DNA of 64,000 bases from CBDCUW01 sp965222745 (GTDB taxonomy: Bacteria; Planctomycetota; Planctomycetia; Pirellulales; Pirellulaceae): positions 62,001-126,000 of the forward strand of contig CBDCUW010000004.1 in NCBI GenBank assembly GCA_965222745.1, in the 5' to 3' direction. Below are positions 54,326-63,345 of this stretch, piece by piece. The notes beneath the pieces are model-generated. The model made no database searches and was not told the DNA's origin. It saw only the letters and a program-made list of their open reading frames with translations. Positions within the stretch are counted from its first letter, which is position 1. Each line of letters opens with the position of its first letter. The translations under genes and the position numbers were made by a program.

Positions 54326-55690
54326 TTGAAACTCCAATTCCTATTCTTGATGACCCACGGCGTGGCAGCCTTGACCACTGCCGGGTCTTTTGTCGTCGCG
54401 GTACAGTCAGGAAACGTGATCGCGATCGCCGCTGCCTGCGTGGTGTCCCTGCTCGCCCTGGGCGGAGCGTCCTGGTTCGTGGTCACCCGGATGGAATCGG
54501 GACTGGCAAGCCTGGAGTTGGCCGTCGCCGACCACCAGAAGTCAGAGTCGATGCAGACCGGCATGGAGGAGTTTGACCAGGCGGCACGAAGGATTGGAAA
54601 GTGCGCCGCCCACTGGGAATCGATCGCTGCCGATACACGCAACCAGGCTCGTGAATTTCAGGAAATGATGTCGCTGCTGAACCGCCGCGACAGTTCGGGC
54701 CAACCCTCCAGCCAGCAGCTGCGCGTCGTGTTGGCCGGACTCGGAAACAGCCTGCACACGCACCTGTCACAAATCGAACGTGGCACCAGTGAGATCGAAA
54801 CCTACGCCAAGGCCATCACCGAAGGGGCCGAATCTCAGGGGCACGCTGTCATCAAGACGACCGCCTACGTGGAACAACTTTCGTCCACCATCGACACCGT
54901 ATCGACCAACGCTGTCTCGGCCCAGGAGGCGATGCAACGAACCGGCCAGTCGGCTTCCCTGGCGATGGGATTGTTGAAGGAACTGAGCGAGGGAATGAAA
55001 CGGGCCCGCAGCGAATCGCAAACTTGCGAAAAGAAGCTTCGCGGCTTGTGCGATCCGTCGCGACAGATCAGCGCGATTGTCGGAACGATCAGCGACATCG
55101 CCGCGCGAACCGACCTGCTGGCCCTGAACGCCTCGATCGAATCGATCCGCGCGGGTGAACATGGTCGCGGGTTCGCGATCGTTGCCGAAGAGGTCCGCAA
55201 GCTCGCCGAACAGGCGACCGACGCCACTCGTGAAATCTCCAGCCTGCTGGATTCGATGCAATTGGTGACGCAGGAATCGATTCGTGGCATCGAACGAGAA
55301 CGGGAGCAGGTGGAATCGGAAGTCGAACGCGCGGCCGCGGCCGAACAAGCGCTGCAGCAGATCTGCGGCAATTCGGAAGATGACGTTCAGGCCGTTCGCA
55401 AAATCGCGGATTCGTCAACCCAACAGTTGCAGCTCGCCCAGGACGTGGTGCTGGCGGTCGAGCAGATCTCCAGCATCGCCAAATCCAACCGCGGCGGTGC
55501 TGAAAATGTTTGTTGGACGATGAAATCGTTGGCCAAATCGAATCCTCAGTTCAACCGCGTCATCGATAGCTTGCGGAATTGCGACGACGGATCGACCGAC
55601 CGTTTCCCTGAGGCCGAAAACACTCCCGTCGCCCCGGCGGCAGCTGTCGCCGCGTCGATGCCGGCAGCCGAACTGACTCCGGTGGGTTGA
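54326..55690 (+). CDS. Methyl-accepting chemotaxis protein without sensory domain
   Basis: 454 aa. Starts at TTG 54326, decided by AGGAG at 54315-54319; no in-frame ATG fits. Two adjacent TM segments (about 5-28 and 31-53) with almost no loop, so no periplasmic ligand domain; then a cytoplasmic four-helix signalling domain with the conserved hairpin tip ISDIAARTDLLALNASIESI, RAGEHGRGFAIVAEEVRKLA (Arg replaces the usual Gln in IAxQT). A low-complexity Ala/Pro tail lacks an NWETF-type CheR-docking pentapeptide. It may sense membrane state or signals relayed by partners. Confidence 0.92.
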   Translation: MKLQFLFLMTHGVAALTTAGSFVVAVQSGNVIAIAAACVVSLLALGGASWFVVTRMESGLASLELAVADHQKSESMQTGMEEFDQAARRIGKCAAHWESIAADTRNQAREFQEMMSLLNRRDSSGQPSSQQLRVVLAGLGNSLHTHLSQIERGTSEIETYAKAITEGAESQGHAVIKTTAYVEQLSSTIDTVSTNAVSAQEAMQRTGQSASLAMGLLKELSEGMKRARSESQTCEKKLRGLCDPSRQISAIVGTISDIAARTDLLALNASIESIRAGEHGRGFAIVAEEVRKLAEQATDATREISSLLDSMQLVTQESIRGIEREREQVESEVERAAAAEQALQQICGNSEDDVQAVRKIADSSTQQLQLAQDVVLAVEQISSIAKSNRGGAENVCWTMKSLAKSNPQFNRVIDSLRNCDDGSTDRFPEAENTPVAPAAAVAASMPAAELTPVG

Positions 55691-55701
55691 GAGGCATCCA
55701 G

Positions 55702-58533
55702 ATGAATCCCGAAAACAATACCGATTGCACCTCCGGCGCGGACAATGATCTTTCGCTGGACGAATCGCGCGAACTGCTGACCGAAGTCCGCTGCGCTACC
55801 GATCCGCAATCGGGGCTGCACGGTTTCGCCGGTTTGCTTTGCCAATTGATCGAGCTCCACGATCGTATCGACGACGGTGACAGCGACGAAATCGCAAAGT
55901 TCATCGGCCAAGGCTTGGACGAGGTCCGAAGTGTGATGGCCGATGACGCGCCGACGTCCGATAAGTTGCAATCCTTGCAGGAGCACGTCGTCGATTGCTG
56001 GGGCAGCCAGCTGGAACCGTTGGAACCAGTCGGGGACGATGCTTCGGATGACATCGACGCTTGGGGAAGTGAGCCGAGCGAAACTGATTCGCAAGATTCA
56101 CACGACGATGGCGATGAGCTGGACAACCTGGTCGCTCCCAGCGCCGACGAAATCAGTTCGCTGCTTACCCAACTGGGCAATCCCGCCGCACCGCACGAGT
56201 TGCCGGTGGAGAACTCGGCCGAAGAAAATCAAACCACTCCGCCCGCTGCACAACAGAGCGACCAGCCTGCTGAGGGTCTTGCACGTTCGTTCGACCAGCC
56301 TGCTGAGGGTCTTGCACATTCATTCGCTCAGCCGACCGTGACGGTCGATTCGCTGGATCCAGAATTGCGAGAGGCGTTCCTGGACGATGCTTCCGGTTGC
56401 GTCAGTTCGATGGAAGACGCGTTGCTTCGGCTGGAATCGGATCCGACCGACGGTGAATCGTTGAACCAAATGTGCCGCGAGCTTCATACGCTCAAGGGTG
56501 CTTCGGCAAGTGTCGGCCTTTCCGATTTGGCCGACCAGCTTCATCACCTGGAAGACAGCCTTCGCGATGATCAGGCCGCCGGACGAGCCCCCGAAATCGA
56601 CGCCTTGTTGAAGTGCGTCGATTCGGTCCGAGCACAGATTTCGGGCCAAGACGATTCTGCCGCCCAGCACGAACCTGCGCCGGCCGAATCGCCATCCGCC
56701 GCGGAAAACGCCCCCGCGACCGAAACACCCGTCCAACCGGCGCCGGCAAAAATCAATTCGTTTGCGGAAGGACCAGCCGATGACGAATCGGTTCGCGTGA
56801 AGTCTTCGCAGCTGAACCGGCTGATGGACATGTTAGCCGAACTGGTCATGTTGCGCAATCGCCGTGAAACCGAACTGTCGGAACTGCAGGGGGTCTATCA
56901 CGAACTGATCGGCAGCGTCTCCAAGATGCGTCTGCTGAGCAACGAAGGGCAGTTCGAATCGACCGGCAGCAAGTCGCTTCAACTCTCCGAAGTCGCCAAC
57001 GATGTGCTGGAAGCCGCCCAACACCTGCGCGACTGCGCCCGGCCGGTCGCCGAGGGCAACACCGCCGTGTCGGCTTTCATCCGCCAGTTCCGTCAAGAAT
57101 TGGTGGAACTTCGGCGAACTCCGGTTTCCGGATTGTTTCGGCGTTTGCAACGCGTCGTTCGCGATGCCGCGCAGGCTGAATCGAAACGAGTCCGGCTGCA
57201 ACTGGTGGGCGAGGACGCGGGAATCGAACGATCGCTGCAACAACGGTTGTACGAACCGATGCTGCATATCGTCCGCAACTGTGTCTGCCACGGAATCGAA
57301 GATGCCGCGCAGCGCGCACGGTTGGACAAGGACCCGGTCGGCACGATCACGCTGGAAGCGAAGTCGGGCCCGGAACTGTTCATGATCGAAATTCGGGACG
57401 ACGGAGGCGGCCTGGACTACGACGCGATTCGCCGCCGCGGTGTCGATTCGGGGTTGATTTCCGCCAACCAGGTACCCAGCCGCCAGGAACTCGCGCAGCT
57501 GATCTTTCAACCGGGGTTTTCGACCCGCCAAACCGCCAATCAGGTCGCCGGACGCGGCGTGGGGATGGACGTCGTCGCCTCCACTTTGCAGCGCATGCGA
57601 GGTTGGTTGGAAGTCGATTCCGAGCCGAATCAAGGCACGCGAATTCGGTTGAGCTTCCCGCTGCCGTCAGTCATCCAACACGCGATGGTCTTCCGTTCGG
57701 CGGGCCAACTGTTCGCTCTTCCCATGCAGTCGGTGCAAACCGCGGGCGAGGTCACCAAGGATTCGCTCTGCCTGACCATGTCCGAACTGTTGGGAGGCCA
57801 GCCGGAGACGGCCAGCGAATCGTACCAGCGAATCGTGCTTGCCCGCGACAGCGCCGCGGCACACGGCAAAGAAGAGGGAACAGCGCCAGTGACTTTGCTG
57901 GTCGACGAAATCATCGGCCCGGAAGAATTGGTTGTTCGGCCCCTGCCGTCGTTGTTGAAACAGCATCCGTTCTGCGGCGGTGCCACTTTGTCGGGGATGG
58001 GTCAAACCGTTCTGTTGCTTGACGCGCACCGCGTGATCGAATCCCAATCGCGCCGGCTGCGCAACGTAGAAACCGCATCGCTTGGCAGCGACGAAGAGGG
58101 CGGCCGGCTGGCGAAACCGCGAGTTCTGGTCGTAGACGATTCGCTGAGCGCACGCAAACGGGTCGTGCGTTCACTGCGGCGGTATCCGGTCGACATCGTC
58201 GAAGCGCCCGACGGGAAAGATGCACTGGAACTGCTCAAGCGAGAGCAGTTTGACGCCGTCTTCAGCGACATGGAAATGCCTCACGTCAACGGCATGGAGC
58301 TGTTGTCCGAACTCGCCTCCGACCCGCAACAAAACACGCCGCCAGTGGTAATCATCAGCAGCCGGAATGAAGAAGAATTCACAGCGCGAGCTCGTGAACT
58401 GGGTGCAAACAACTACTTGATCAAGCCACTTACTGACGAAGCACTCGACGAAGCGTTGGCGGGGCTCGCTCCCCTCCAGCATCTGCAAACTACTTCCGCG
58501 TCCACACTCCAACCTATCGGAGAGATTCAATGA
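55702..58533 (+). CDS. Hybrid chemotaxis histidine kinase CheA-REC
   Basis: 943 aa from ATG 55702 (GAGAGG upstream). Order: N-terminal helical region of about 100 residues, acidic linker with a duplicated 11-residue segment (33-bp tandem repeat at 56260-56325), Hpt domain with His262 in CRELHTLKGASASVGL, dimerisation helices, HATPase (HIVRNCVCHGIED, IRDDGGGLD, VAGRGVGMDVVAS), CheW-like domain, and a receiver with phosphoacceptor Asp856 in VFSDMEMPHVNG. No P2 domain is evident. CheA-REC hybrids are typical of pili- or other non-flagellar chemosensory classes. The stop overlaps the next start (ATGA). Confidence 0.95.
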   Translation: MNPENNTDCTSGADNDLSLDESRELLTEVRCATDPQSGLHGFAGLLCQLIELHDRIDDGDSDEIAKFIGQGLDEVRSVMADDAPTSDKLQSLQEHVVDCWGSQLEPLEPVGDDASDDIDAWGSEPSETDSQDSHDDGDELDNLVAPSADEISSLLTQLGNPAAPHELPVENSAEENQTTPPAAQQSDQPAEGLARSFDQPAEGLAHSFAQPTVTVDSLDPELREAFLDDASGCVSSMEDALLRLESDPTDGESLNQMCRELHTLKGASASVGLSDLADQLHHLEDSLRDDQAAGRAPEIDALLKCVDSVRAQISGQDDSAAQHEPAPAESPSAAENAPATETPVQPAPAKINSFAEGPADDESVRVKSSQLNRLMDMLAELVMLRNRRETELSELQGVYHELIGSVSKMRLLSNEGQFESTGSKSLQLSEVANDVLEAAQHLRDCARPVAEGNTAVSAFIRQFRQELVELRRTPVSGLFRRLQRVVRDAAQAESKRVRLQLVGEDAGIERSLQQRLYEPMLHIVRNCVCHGIEDAAQRARLDKDPVGTITLEAKSGPELFMIEIRDDGGGLDYDAIRRRGVDSGLISANQVPSRQELAQLIFQPGFSTRQTANQVAGRGVGMDVVASTLQRMRGWLEVDSEPNQGTRIRLSFPLPSVIQHAMVFRSAGQLFALPMQSVQTAGEVTKDSLCLTMSELLGGQPETASESYQRIVLARDSAAAHGKEEGTAPVTLLVDEIIGPEELVVRPLPSLLKQHPFCGGATLSGMGQTVLLLDAHRVIESQSRRLRNVETASLGSDEEGGRLAKPRVLVVDDSLSARKRVVRSLRRYPVDIVEAPDGKDALELLKREQFDAVFSDMEMPHVNGMELLSELASDPQQNTPPVVIISSRNEEEFTARARELGANNYLIKPLTDEALDEALAGLAPLQHLQTTSASTLQPIGEIQ

Positions 58534-60158
58534 GCGACAAAACGGTTCTGGTCATCGACGACAGTGCCACGATTCGCAAGCTGGTCGATACCCACCTTAG
58601 CCCAGTCGGATACCGGGTCGTCCTCGCGCCCAACGCGGAAGATGGCCTGCAATTGGCCTCGGAAGTGAATCCCGATTTGATCCTGCTGGATCATCAGCTT
58701 CCCGGCACAACTGGCTACGACGTGGCATCGCAATTGGCTGGTTCACCCGAGCTGGCTTCGATTCCGGTGGTGATCAGTTCGACGCTGCGAAAAAAGGCTT
58801 ACGCCGAATACATCGACTTGGACAACGTGGTCGATATGTTGCCCAAGCCTTACACCGAGGAACTGCTTCGCACGACCGTGGCCAACGCGTTGGAAACGGC
58901 CGCCATGATCGTCAACTCGCAGTCGCAGGGAACCGCCGTTCCGGAGGTCATCGACCAACTGGACGAATCGGCGCTGACCGGATCGCTGACCTGCTTTGGG
59001 TTGCGCGAACTTCTCGATTTCTTGAACAACGGCCGCAAGGTCGGTGTGTTGGAAGTCGAAGCCGAACGGACGCGAATTCGATTCCACTTGGAAAAAGGAC
59101 GAGTCCAAGGCGTTTACGCGACGGGAATTGGCGAGGAAGAAATCGACGACATGGTCAACAAGTTGCCCAAATCGCTGTCCAACCTTGCACCGGTGCTGAA
59201 GATGACCATCGGCGGGCGGAGCTGCGCGGAAGTCGACGGGTTTGTCCAACTGCTGGACCAAAAAGTTCTCGATCCCCGGCTGATGACCAAGCTGCTGCGT
59301 TACCAGGCCGCGATGCTGATTCGCGCCGCCTTCACACGAAAGCTCAGCGCTTTCCAATTCGAGTCGGGACCTGCCGACAACGCGCTGCACAAAAACCTGC
59401 CGCTGGACATCAGCCTGCTGGCCCTGCTGGTCGAAGGCGCGATTCACGCCGACAGTTTCTCCGACGAACAGTCGCGGGAAACGACGACTTATGTTCGTCG
59501 CGCAATCCGCGGGCAGAATCTGGATCGGGCCGGACTGTCGGCGCGGCACATGAAAGTGTTGAACTTGCTATCGGATCCGAAAGATACCGACGAACTGACC
59601 GAGATCCTGGGATGGGAAGCGGAAGAAGTTCACCAGGTGCTAAGCGGTTTCGAAATGGCCGAACTGATCGAACGTCGCGCCCATGCGGTTGCTGGCCAGT
59701 TTGTCGTCTTCGAACCGAACTCGGCCGCCGCCCAAAGCCTGCGATCCTCACTGGAAGATTCCGACAATCGTTACAGCGGCAAAGTGGTCCGGGACAAGTT
59801 GGCGATGCAGTTGGTGCTGAAACGATCGGTACCGCACACACTGGCTTTTGCCGGCGATGACGACGCGTCCTGCGAATTGATTCGGCAACTCTTCTCGGTG
59901 GACAACCCCAATGCGTCGCGAGTCAAGCGAATCGCGTTGGTCGCCGAAGAGAACCACGAGATCGATTGGAACCAGCGTGTTGGTTTCTGTCCCGATGAAG
60001 TGATCGTCAAACCATGCACGGCGGAGCTGTTGTTCCGCGCCATGGATCGGTTGCTCGACGAAACGTCGCAGCAACATCACGACGGCGCGATCTTGGGCAT
60101 CGTCGGCCAGACCGACGAGATGAACGCCAGCGTCCCCGCAGCAGCAGGAGCTGAATGA
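58530..60158 (+). CDS. Response regulator with PATAN/DUF4388 domain
   Basis: 542 aa. Receiver with Asp54 in LILLDHQLPGTTGYD; then a PATAN-type (DUF4388) domain (LTGSLTCFGLRELLDFLNNG, RKVGVLEVE, IRFHLEKGRVQGVYATG), a helical segment, a winged-helix-like region (LSARHMKVLNLLSDPKDTDE, LTEILGWEAEEVHQVLSG) and a C-terminal receiver-like but degenerate segment. PATAN regulators act in surface-motility and phototaxis systems of cyanobacteria and in Myxococcus. Coupled by ATGA both to cheA and to the FHA gene. Confidence 0.88.
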   Translation: MSDKTVLVIDDSATIRKLVDTHLSPVGYRVVLAPNAEDGLQLASEVNPDLILLDHQLPGTTGYDVASQLAGSPELASIPVVISSTLRKKAYAEYIDLDNVVDMLPKPYTEELLRTTVANALETAAMIVNSQSQGTAVPEVIDQLDESALTGSLTCFGLRELLDFLNNGRKVGVLEVEAERTRIRFHLEKGRVQGVYATGIGEEEIDDMVNKLPKSLSNLAPVLKMTIGGRSCAEVDGFVQLLDQKVLDPRLMTKLLRYQAAMLIRAAFTRKLSAFQFESGPADNALHKNLPLDISLLALLVEGAIHADSFSDEQSRETTTYVRRAIRGQNLDRAGLSARHMKVLNLLSDPKDTDELTEILGWEAEEVHQVLSGFEMAELIERRAHAVAGQFVVFEPNSAAAQSLRSSLEDSDNRYSGKVVRDKLAMQLVLKRSVPHTLAFAGDDDASCELIRQLFSVDNPNASRVKRIALVAEENHEIDWNQRVGFCPDEVIVKPCTAELLFRAMDRLLDETSQQHHDGAILGIVGQTDEMNASVPAAAGAE

Positions 60159-61555
60159 TGATTTCGCAAGAAACACAGTCGACGACCGTTTCGGTAACCG
60201 CCAGGCACAAAAGCGGTGCCACGCGACGACATGAATTGAACGCCGGCCAGGGTGTCTTTGTCGGCACGTCGGACAATTGCGGGCTGCAGCTTGACGGGGC
60301 TGGGCTGTCCGAAATTCATTGCCGACTGGAGTACAACGACGGTGAATTGCGGGTGCAGGATTGGATGTCGGACCAGGGCACGCGATTGAATGGACAACCG
60401 GTCGACGGCAACCAGAAAGTCGGCGCCAGCGACGTGATTCAAATCGGTGACCATGAAATCACGATCGGCAGCGGAGAATCGGTGACGAAGGCCGCCGCCG
60501 AAGAGACAACGGAGCAAGAAGCTGCCGAGGAGACCTGGGAAGAACCCCAAGAGGAACAGTCCACCCAGGCATCCCAGCACGCCGAGCCAGGGGAAGATTT
60601 TCAAGCAGTCGACAGTGCGCTGCAGGACGAACCGCTGCCAGTTGAATCGTCGCCGATCGATTCTTCCGCGGACGACGATTCGCTATCGATCGACTTCGCC
60701 GCCGATTTCTTCGACGTCGAGGAAGAGGAAACTTACGACCGCGAAACGGTCGCGCTACTGCAAGCGGAGATCGAAGACTTGCAGGCGCAGCTGGCCCAGC
60801 GAGACGCCGAAGCTTCCCACGAGCCGCTTCAGCTGGATATTCCCGACCACGAGCCGGAAGAATCCGACCAGGTGCTCGATCGGATGCAGGAGTTGATCGA
60901 GGAGGCTAACCGAAGCGACGAACGTGTCGCGATTTTGGAAGAAATGCTGTTGGCCGCCGAAGACGCCAGCCGCTCGGAGGTCGAAGAACGGAATCAATTG
61001 GAAGCATGGGTTGGCGATATCGAACGACGTATCGGCCAGCGCGAAGAGGAACACGCTGCCGAACTGAACGCCTTGCGCCAACGGCTGGAGGAATCGGCCG
61101 ACGCGCAAGCGCGTTTGCAGCGCCAACTCCGCCAGGCTGCCGCCGGCGGCAACGCTCCGAAACACTATGAAGAGACGCTCGATCAGTTGCAGCAAAGCAA
61201 TCGCGAGCTGCAGGAGAAATTGGCCGAATCGGAAAAAGAATGTCGCCAGCTACAACAGCGGACTGAAAACCAGTCCGAAGAGATCGAGGGCTCCCTGCGA
61301 GCCGAACGGGCAGCGATCGCCAAGGAACGAGCGAAGATATCGCGGATGAGGTTTGAGCTGTCCAACCAGCTGAAGGAAATCGATGAGATCGATGAGATTC
61401 CCAAGAACGAGAATCAGGCCGACAAAGAGACCGCCCATCGCATCCAAACTCTTCGCCAACACCTGCGGGAAATTCACGAGCAGGAAAAGCAAGAAGAACG
61501 CGATGCGCCGCTGACCGCTCGCCTGAAAAAACTTTGGAAGCGAGTCGAATACTAA
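60155..61555 (+). CDS. FHA-domain coiled-coil protein
   Basis: 466 aa. FHA domain at residues about 10-105 with GQGVFVGTSDNCGLQLDG, LSEIHCRLEY (SxxH) and DQGTRLNGQPV (GTxxNG), so phospho-threonine binding is expected. Next an acidic linker (EETTEQEAAEETWEEPQEEQ) and a long coiled coil from about 195 to the C-terminus (LLQAEIEDLQAQLAQRDAE, LQQSNRELQEKLAESEKEC). No enzymatic domain. It may recruit a phosphorylated partner, for instance from a Ser/Thr kinase, to the array. Coupled by ATGA to the PATAN gene. Confidence 0.92.
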   Translation: MMISQETQSTTVSVTARHKSGATRRHELNAGQGVFVGTSDNCGLQLDGAGLSEIHCRLEYNDGELRVQDWMSDQGTRLNGQPVDGNQKVGASDVIQIGDHEITIGSGESVTKAAAEETTEQEAAEETWEEPQEEQSTQASQHAEPGEDFQAVDSALQDEPLPVESSPIDSSADDDSLSIDFAADFFDVEEEETYDRETVALLQAEIEDLQAQLAQRDAEASHEPLQLDIPDHEPEESDQVLDRMQELIEEANRSDERVAILEEMLLAAEDASRSEVEERNQLEAWVGDIERRIGQREEEHAAELNALRQRLEESADAQARLQRQLRQAAAGGNAPKHYEETLDQLQQSNRELQEKLAESEKECRQLQQRTENQSEEIEGSLRAERAAIAKERAKISRMRFELSNQLKEIDEIDEIPKNENQADKETAHRIQTLRQHLREIHEQEKQEERDAPLTARLKKLWKRVEY

Positions 61556-61583
61556 CAGAGAACAGCTCGGTTTTACACTGAGT

Positions 61584-61602
61584 CTTCGGGGGCAAGCCGA
61601 AG
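61584..61602 (+). other. Small intergenic hairpin inside operon
   Basis: CTTCGG/CCGAAG 6-bp stem with a 7-base loop, followed by a competing GAAGT/ACTTC stem. There is no U-tract. It may be an RNA-processing or attenuation site between the FHA gene and the next coiled-coil gene, the only gap above about 70 bases inside the operon. Confidence 0.35.
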
Positions 61603-61632
61603 TCTCACGACTTCAAATAAGAATTCAAAAAA

Positions 61633-62259
61633 ATGAAAAACTACCAGCCAATCACTCCCCCAACCGAACTGGCGCAAGACGACGTTACTCCGGAAACGAT
61701 CGTCGCCGCGTTGGAAGGTGTGATCAGTGACGTCAACGAGTTTTTATCGGAATTTTGTCAGCGAGTCGATCAGGATTTCGCCTCACGAAAATCGGCAACG
61801 ATTTCCGAGGCGGAGCTTCGCAAGAGGCTGGAAGAGTTCACGGCTGAAAAGAACCATTGGGAGGCCAACCGCGAGCGCGACGAGCAACGAATCAACCAGA
61901 AATTCGAACAGCTGACCGAGGCCTGGCTGCGGCTGGAGGAAGAACAGCGAAGCTTCCTGCGAACCAAGAACGGCAGCGCAACATCGGCTCCGCAGCGGAC
62001 CGCCGACAGCCGACCCGACAACTTGGCCGCCCAGGCAGCTGACGAATCGGATTCCATCTCAAGCGAAATGGGCGACTCCCTTCGTCACGACACGGCAGAA
62101 CCAAGAAACAGCACCGAACGCGAATCGAGCATGATCGAACAACGCGTGCCCGTTCATTCCAGTGCCAGCCTAAGTAAGCCGCGGGAATCGGCGATTCGCC
62201 AGTTCCAACGGCTCAAGAAAGAAATCGAATCCAGTCGCTCGAATTCGGGACTTCACTAA
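61633..62259 (+). CDS. Coiled-coil protein, unknown function
   Basis: 208 aa. N-terminal helical part (PETIVAALEGVISDVNEFLS, FCQRVDQDF) then a Glu/Arg-rich coiled coil (EAELRKRLEEFTAEKNHWEA, QKFEQLTEAWLRLEEEQRSF), a disordered Ser/Asp stretch and a short basic C-terminal helix (SAIRQFQRLKKEIESSRS). No family recognised. Shares the style of the preceding FHA protein; the two may interact through their coiled coils. Confidence 0.8.
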   Translation: MKNYQPITPPTELAQDDVTPETIVAALEGVISDVNEFLSEFCQRVDQDFASRKSATISEAELRKRLEEFTAEKNHWEANRERDEQRINQKFEQLTEAWLRLEEEQRSFLRTKNGSATSAPQRTADSRPDNLAAQAADESDSISSEMGDSLRHDTAEPRNSTERESSMIEQRVPVHSSASLSKPRESAIRQFQRLKKEIESSRSNSGLH

Positions 62260-62298
62260 GTCACGCCACCACCCACTGAAAGAACTGGGAGAATTGAT

Positions 62299-63345
62299 AT
62301 GCCGCTCGCAAACCTTTTTGCAGATGCCGTCGGAAAGTGGAAACATCAGCCATCGGCCGGACCCTCCGACAACGCAGCGTTTCCCGATGTGTCCGCTGCG
62401 CCACCCGATAGCCGACGCCTGATTCGCGACCGACGGTATTGTCGCGTGCTTTCCAGCGGCGGTGATATTCCGTTTGATGATGTATCGACCCAGTGCGCGT
62501 GGAAGGCGTTGGAGTTCGAAATGGCGCTCGTGCCCGGCGGCGAAGTCAGCCTGGCAAACGACGCCTTCGTCGACGGCGGCGGCTTTGAGTTGTCCGCGGC
62601 AACCAGCGAGCTTGTGTCAGTCGATTCGCTCTATATCGATCGCCACTGCATCACCAATGCCGACTATGCCAGGTTTGTTCAATCCGACGGGTACAGCAAC
62701 GTGCAATTGTGGCCGGAAGAAATCCTGCCCAACGTGCTTCAGTTTGTTGACCGCAGCGGTCATCCCGGTCCTCGATTCTGGTCCGACGGTAATCCTCCGG
62801 ACCAGAAGCTTGACCATCCCGTGGTCGGAATCTGTTGGTACGAGGCCAATGCCTACGCCACCTGGGCCGGCAAAAGGTTGCCGACAACAGAGGAATGGCA
62901 GCGCGCGGGAACGTGGCCCAAGGGCAATTCCGGCGACGCCACCGAACAGCGATATCCGTGGGGCAACGCCTTTGATCCCAGCAAAGCCAACGTCTGGGCT
63001 GCCGGTTTGAGAGACACTGCGCCGGTCAAATCGATCGCCGCTGGCAACACGCCCAACGGGGTCGGCCAGCTGATTGGCAATGTCTGGGAATGGGTCGACG
63101 CCCAATTCTTTCCGGCACTCGCCGACGGACTGGCGTTGTTTTTGGACCAAACGATGGCAGAAATTCGCGGGGGCGCTTTTGACACTTACTTCCATTCCCA
63201 AGCAACCTGCCAATTCCGAACCGGTCAACCGCTGCTGTACCGCGGGACCAACGTCGGGTTTCGATGTTGTGTCGCCGCCGCCAGCCTGCCCGCTCATCCT
63301 GATTCCGCCAATCCGTCCCCCGCTCCAAGTGGAACCGAACAATGA
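62299..63345 (+). CDS. SUMF1/FGE-fold protein lacking FGE active-site cysteines
   Basis: 348 aa. Residues about 75-325 form a formylglycine-generating-enzyme/SUMF1-type domain: MALVPGGEVSLANDAF, DSLYIDRHCITNADYARFV, HPVVGICWYEANAYATWAGK, RLPTTEEWQRAG, RYPWGNAFDPSKANV, GVGQLIGNVWEWVDAQFFP, IRGGAFDTYFHSQATCQFR, GTNVGFRC. In active FGE the RGG segment is followed by S-Y-x-C and a second Cys; here it is RGGAFDTYFHS, so sulfatase maturation is unlikely. Such domains serve as binding modules. No signal peptide, consistent with a cytoplasmic role in the array. ATGA overlap with the GTPase gene. Confidence 0.88.
   Translation: MPLANLFADAVGKWKHQPSAGPSDNAAFPDVSAAPPDSRRLIRDRRYCRVLSSGGDIPFDDVSTQCAWKALEFEMALVPGGEVSLANDAFVDGGGFELSAATSELVSVDSLYIDRHCITNADYARFVQSDGYSNVQLWPEEILPNVLQFVDRSGHPGPRFWSDGNPPDQKLDHPVVGICWYEANAYATWAGKRLPTTEEWQRAGTWPKGNSGDATEQRYPWGNAFDPSKANVWAAGLRDTAPVKSIAAGNTPNGVGQLIGNVWEWVDAQFFPALADGLALFLDQTMAEIRGGAFDTYFHSQATCQFRTGQPLLYRGTNVGFRCCVAAASLPAHPDSANPSPAPSGTEQ

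Noticed and set aside
54767..55371. Long antisense ORFs opposite the chemoreceptor gene
   Set aside because: They mirror the codon pattern of the MCP gene and contain no motifs; similar shadows lie opposite cheA, the PATAN gene and the PSCyt genes.
62299..63345. Sulfatase-maturing formylglycine-generating enzyme for the three sulfatases
   Set aside because: The catalytic cysteine pattern is absent and the gene is coupled to a GTPase gene in a signalling operon.
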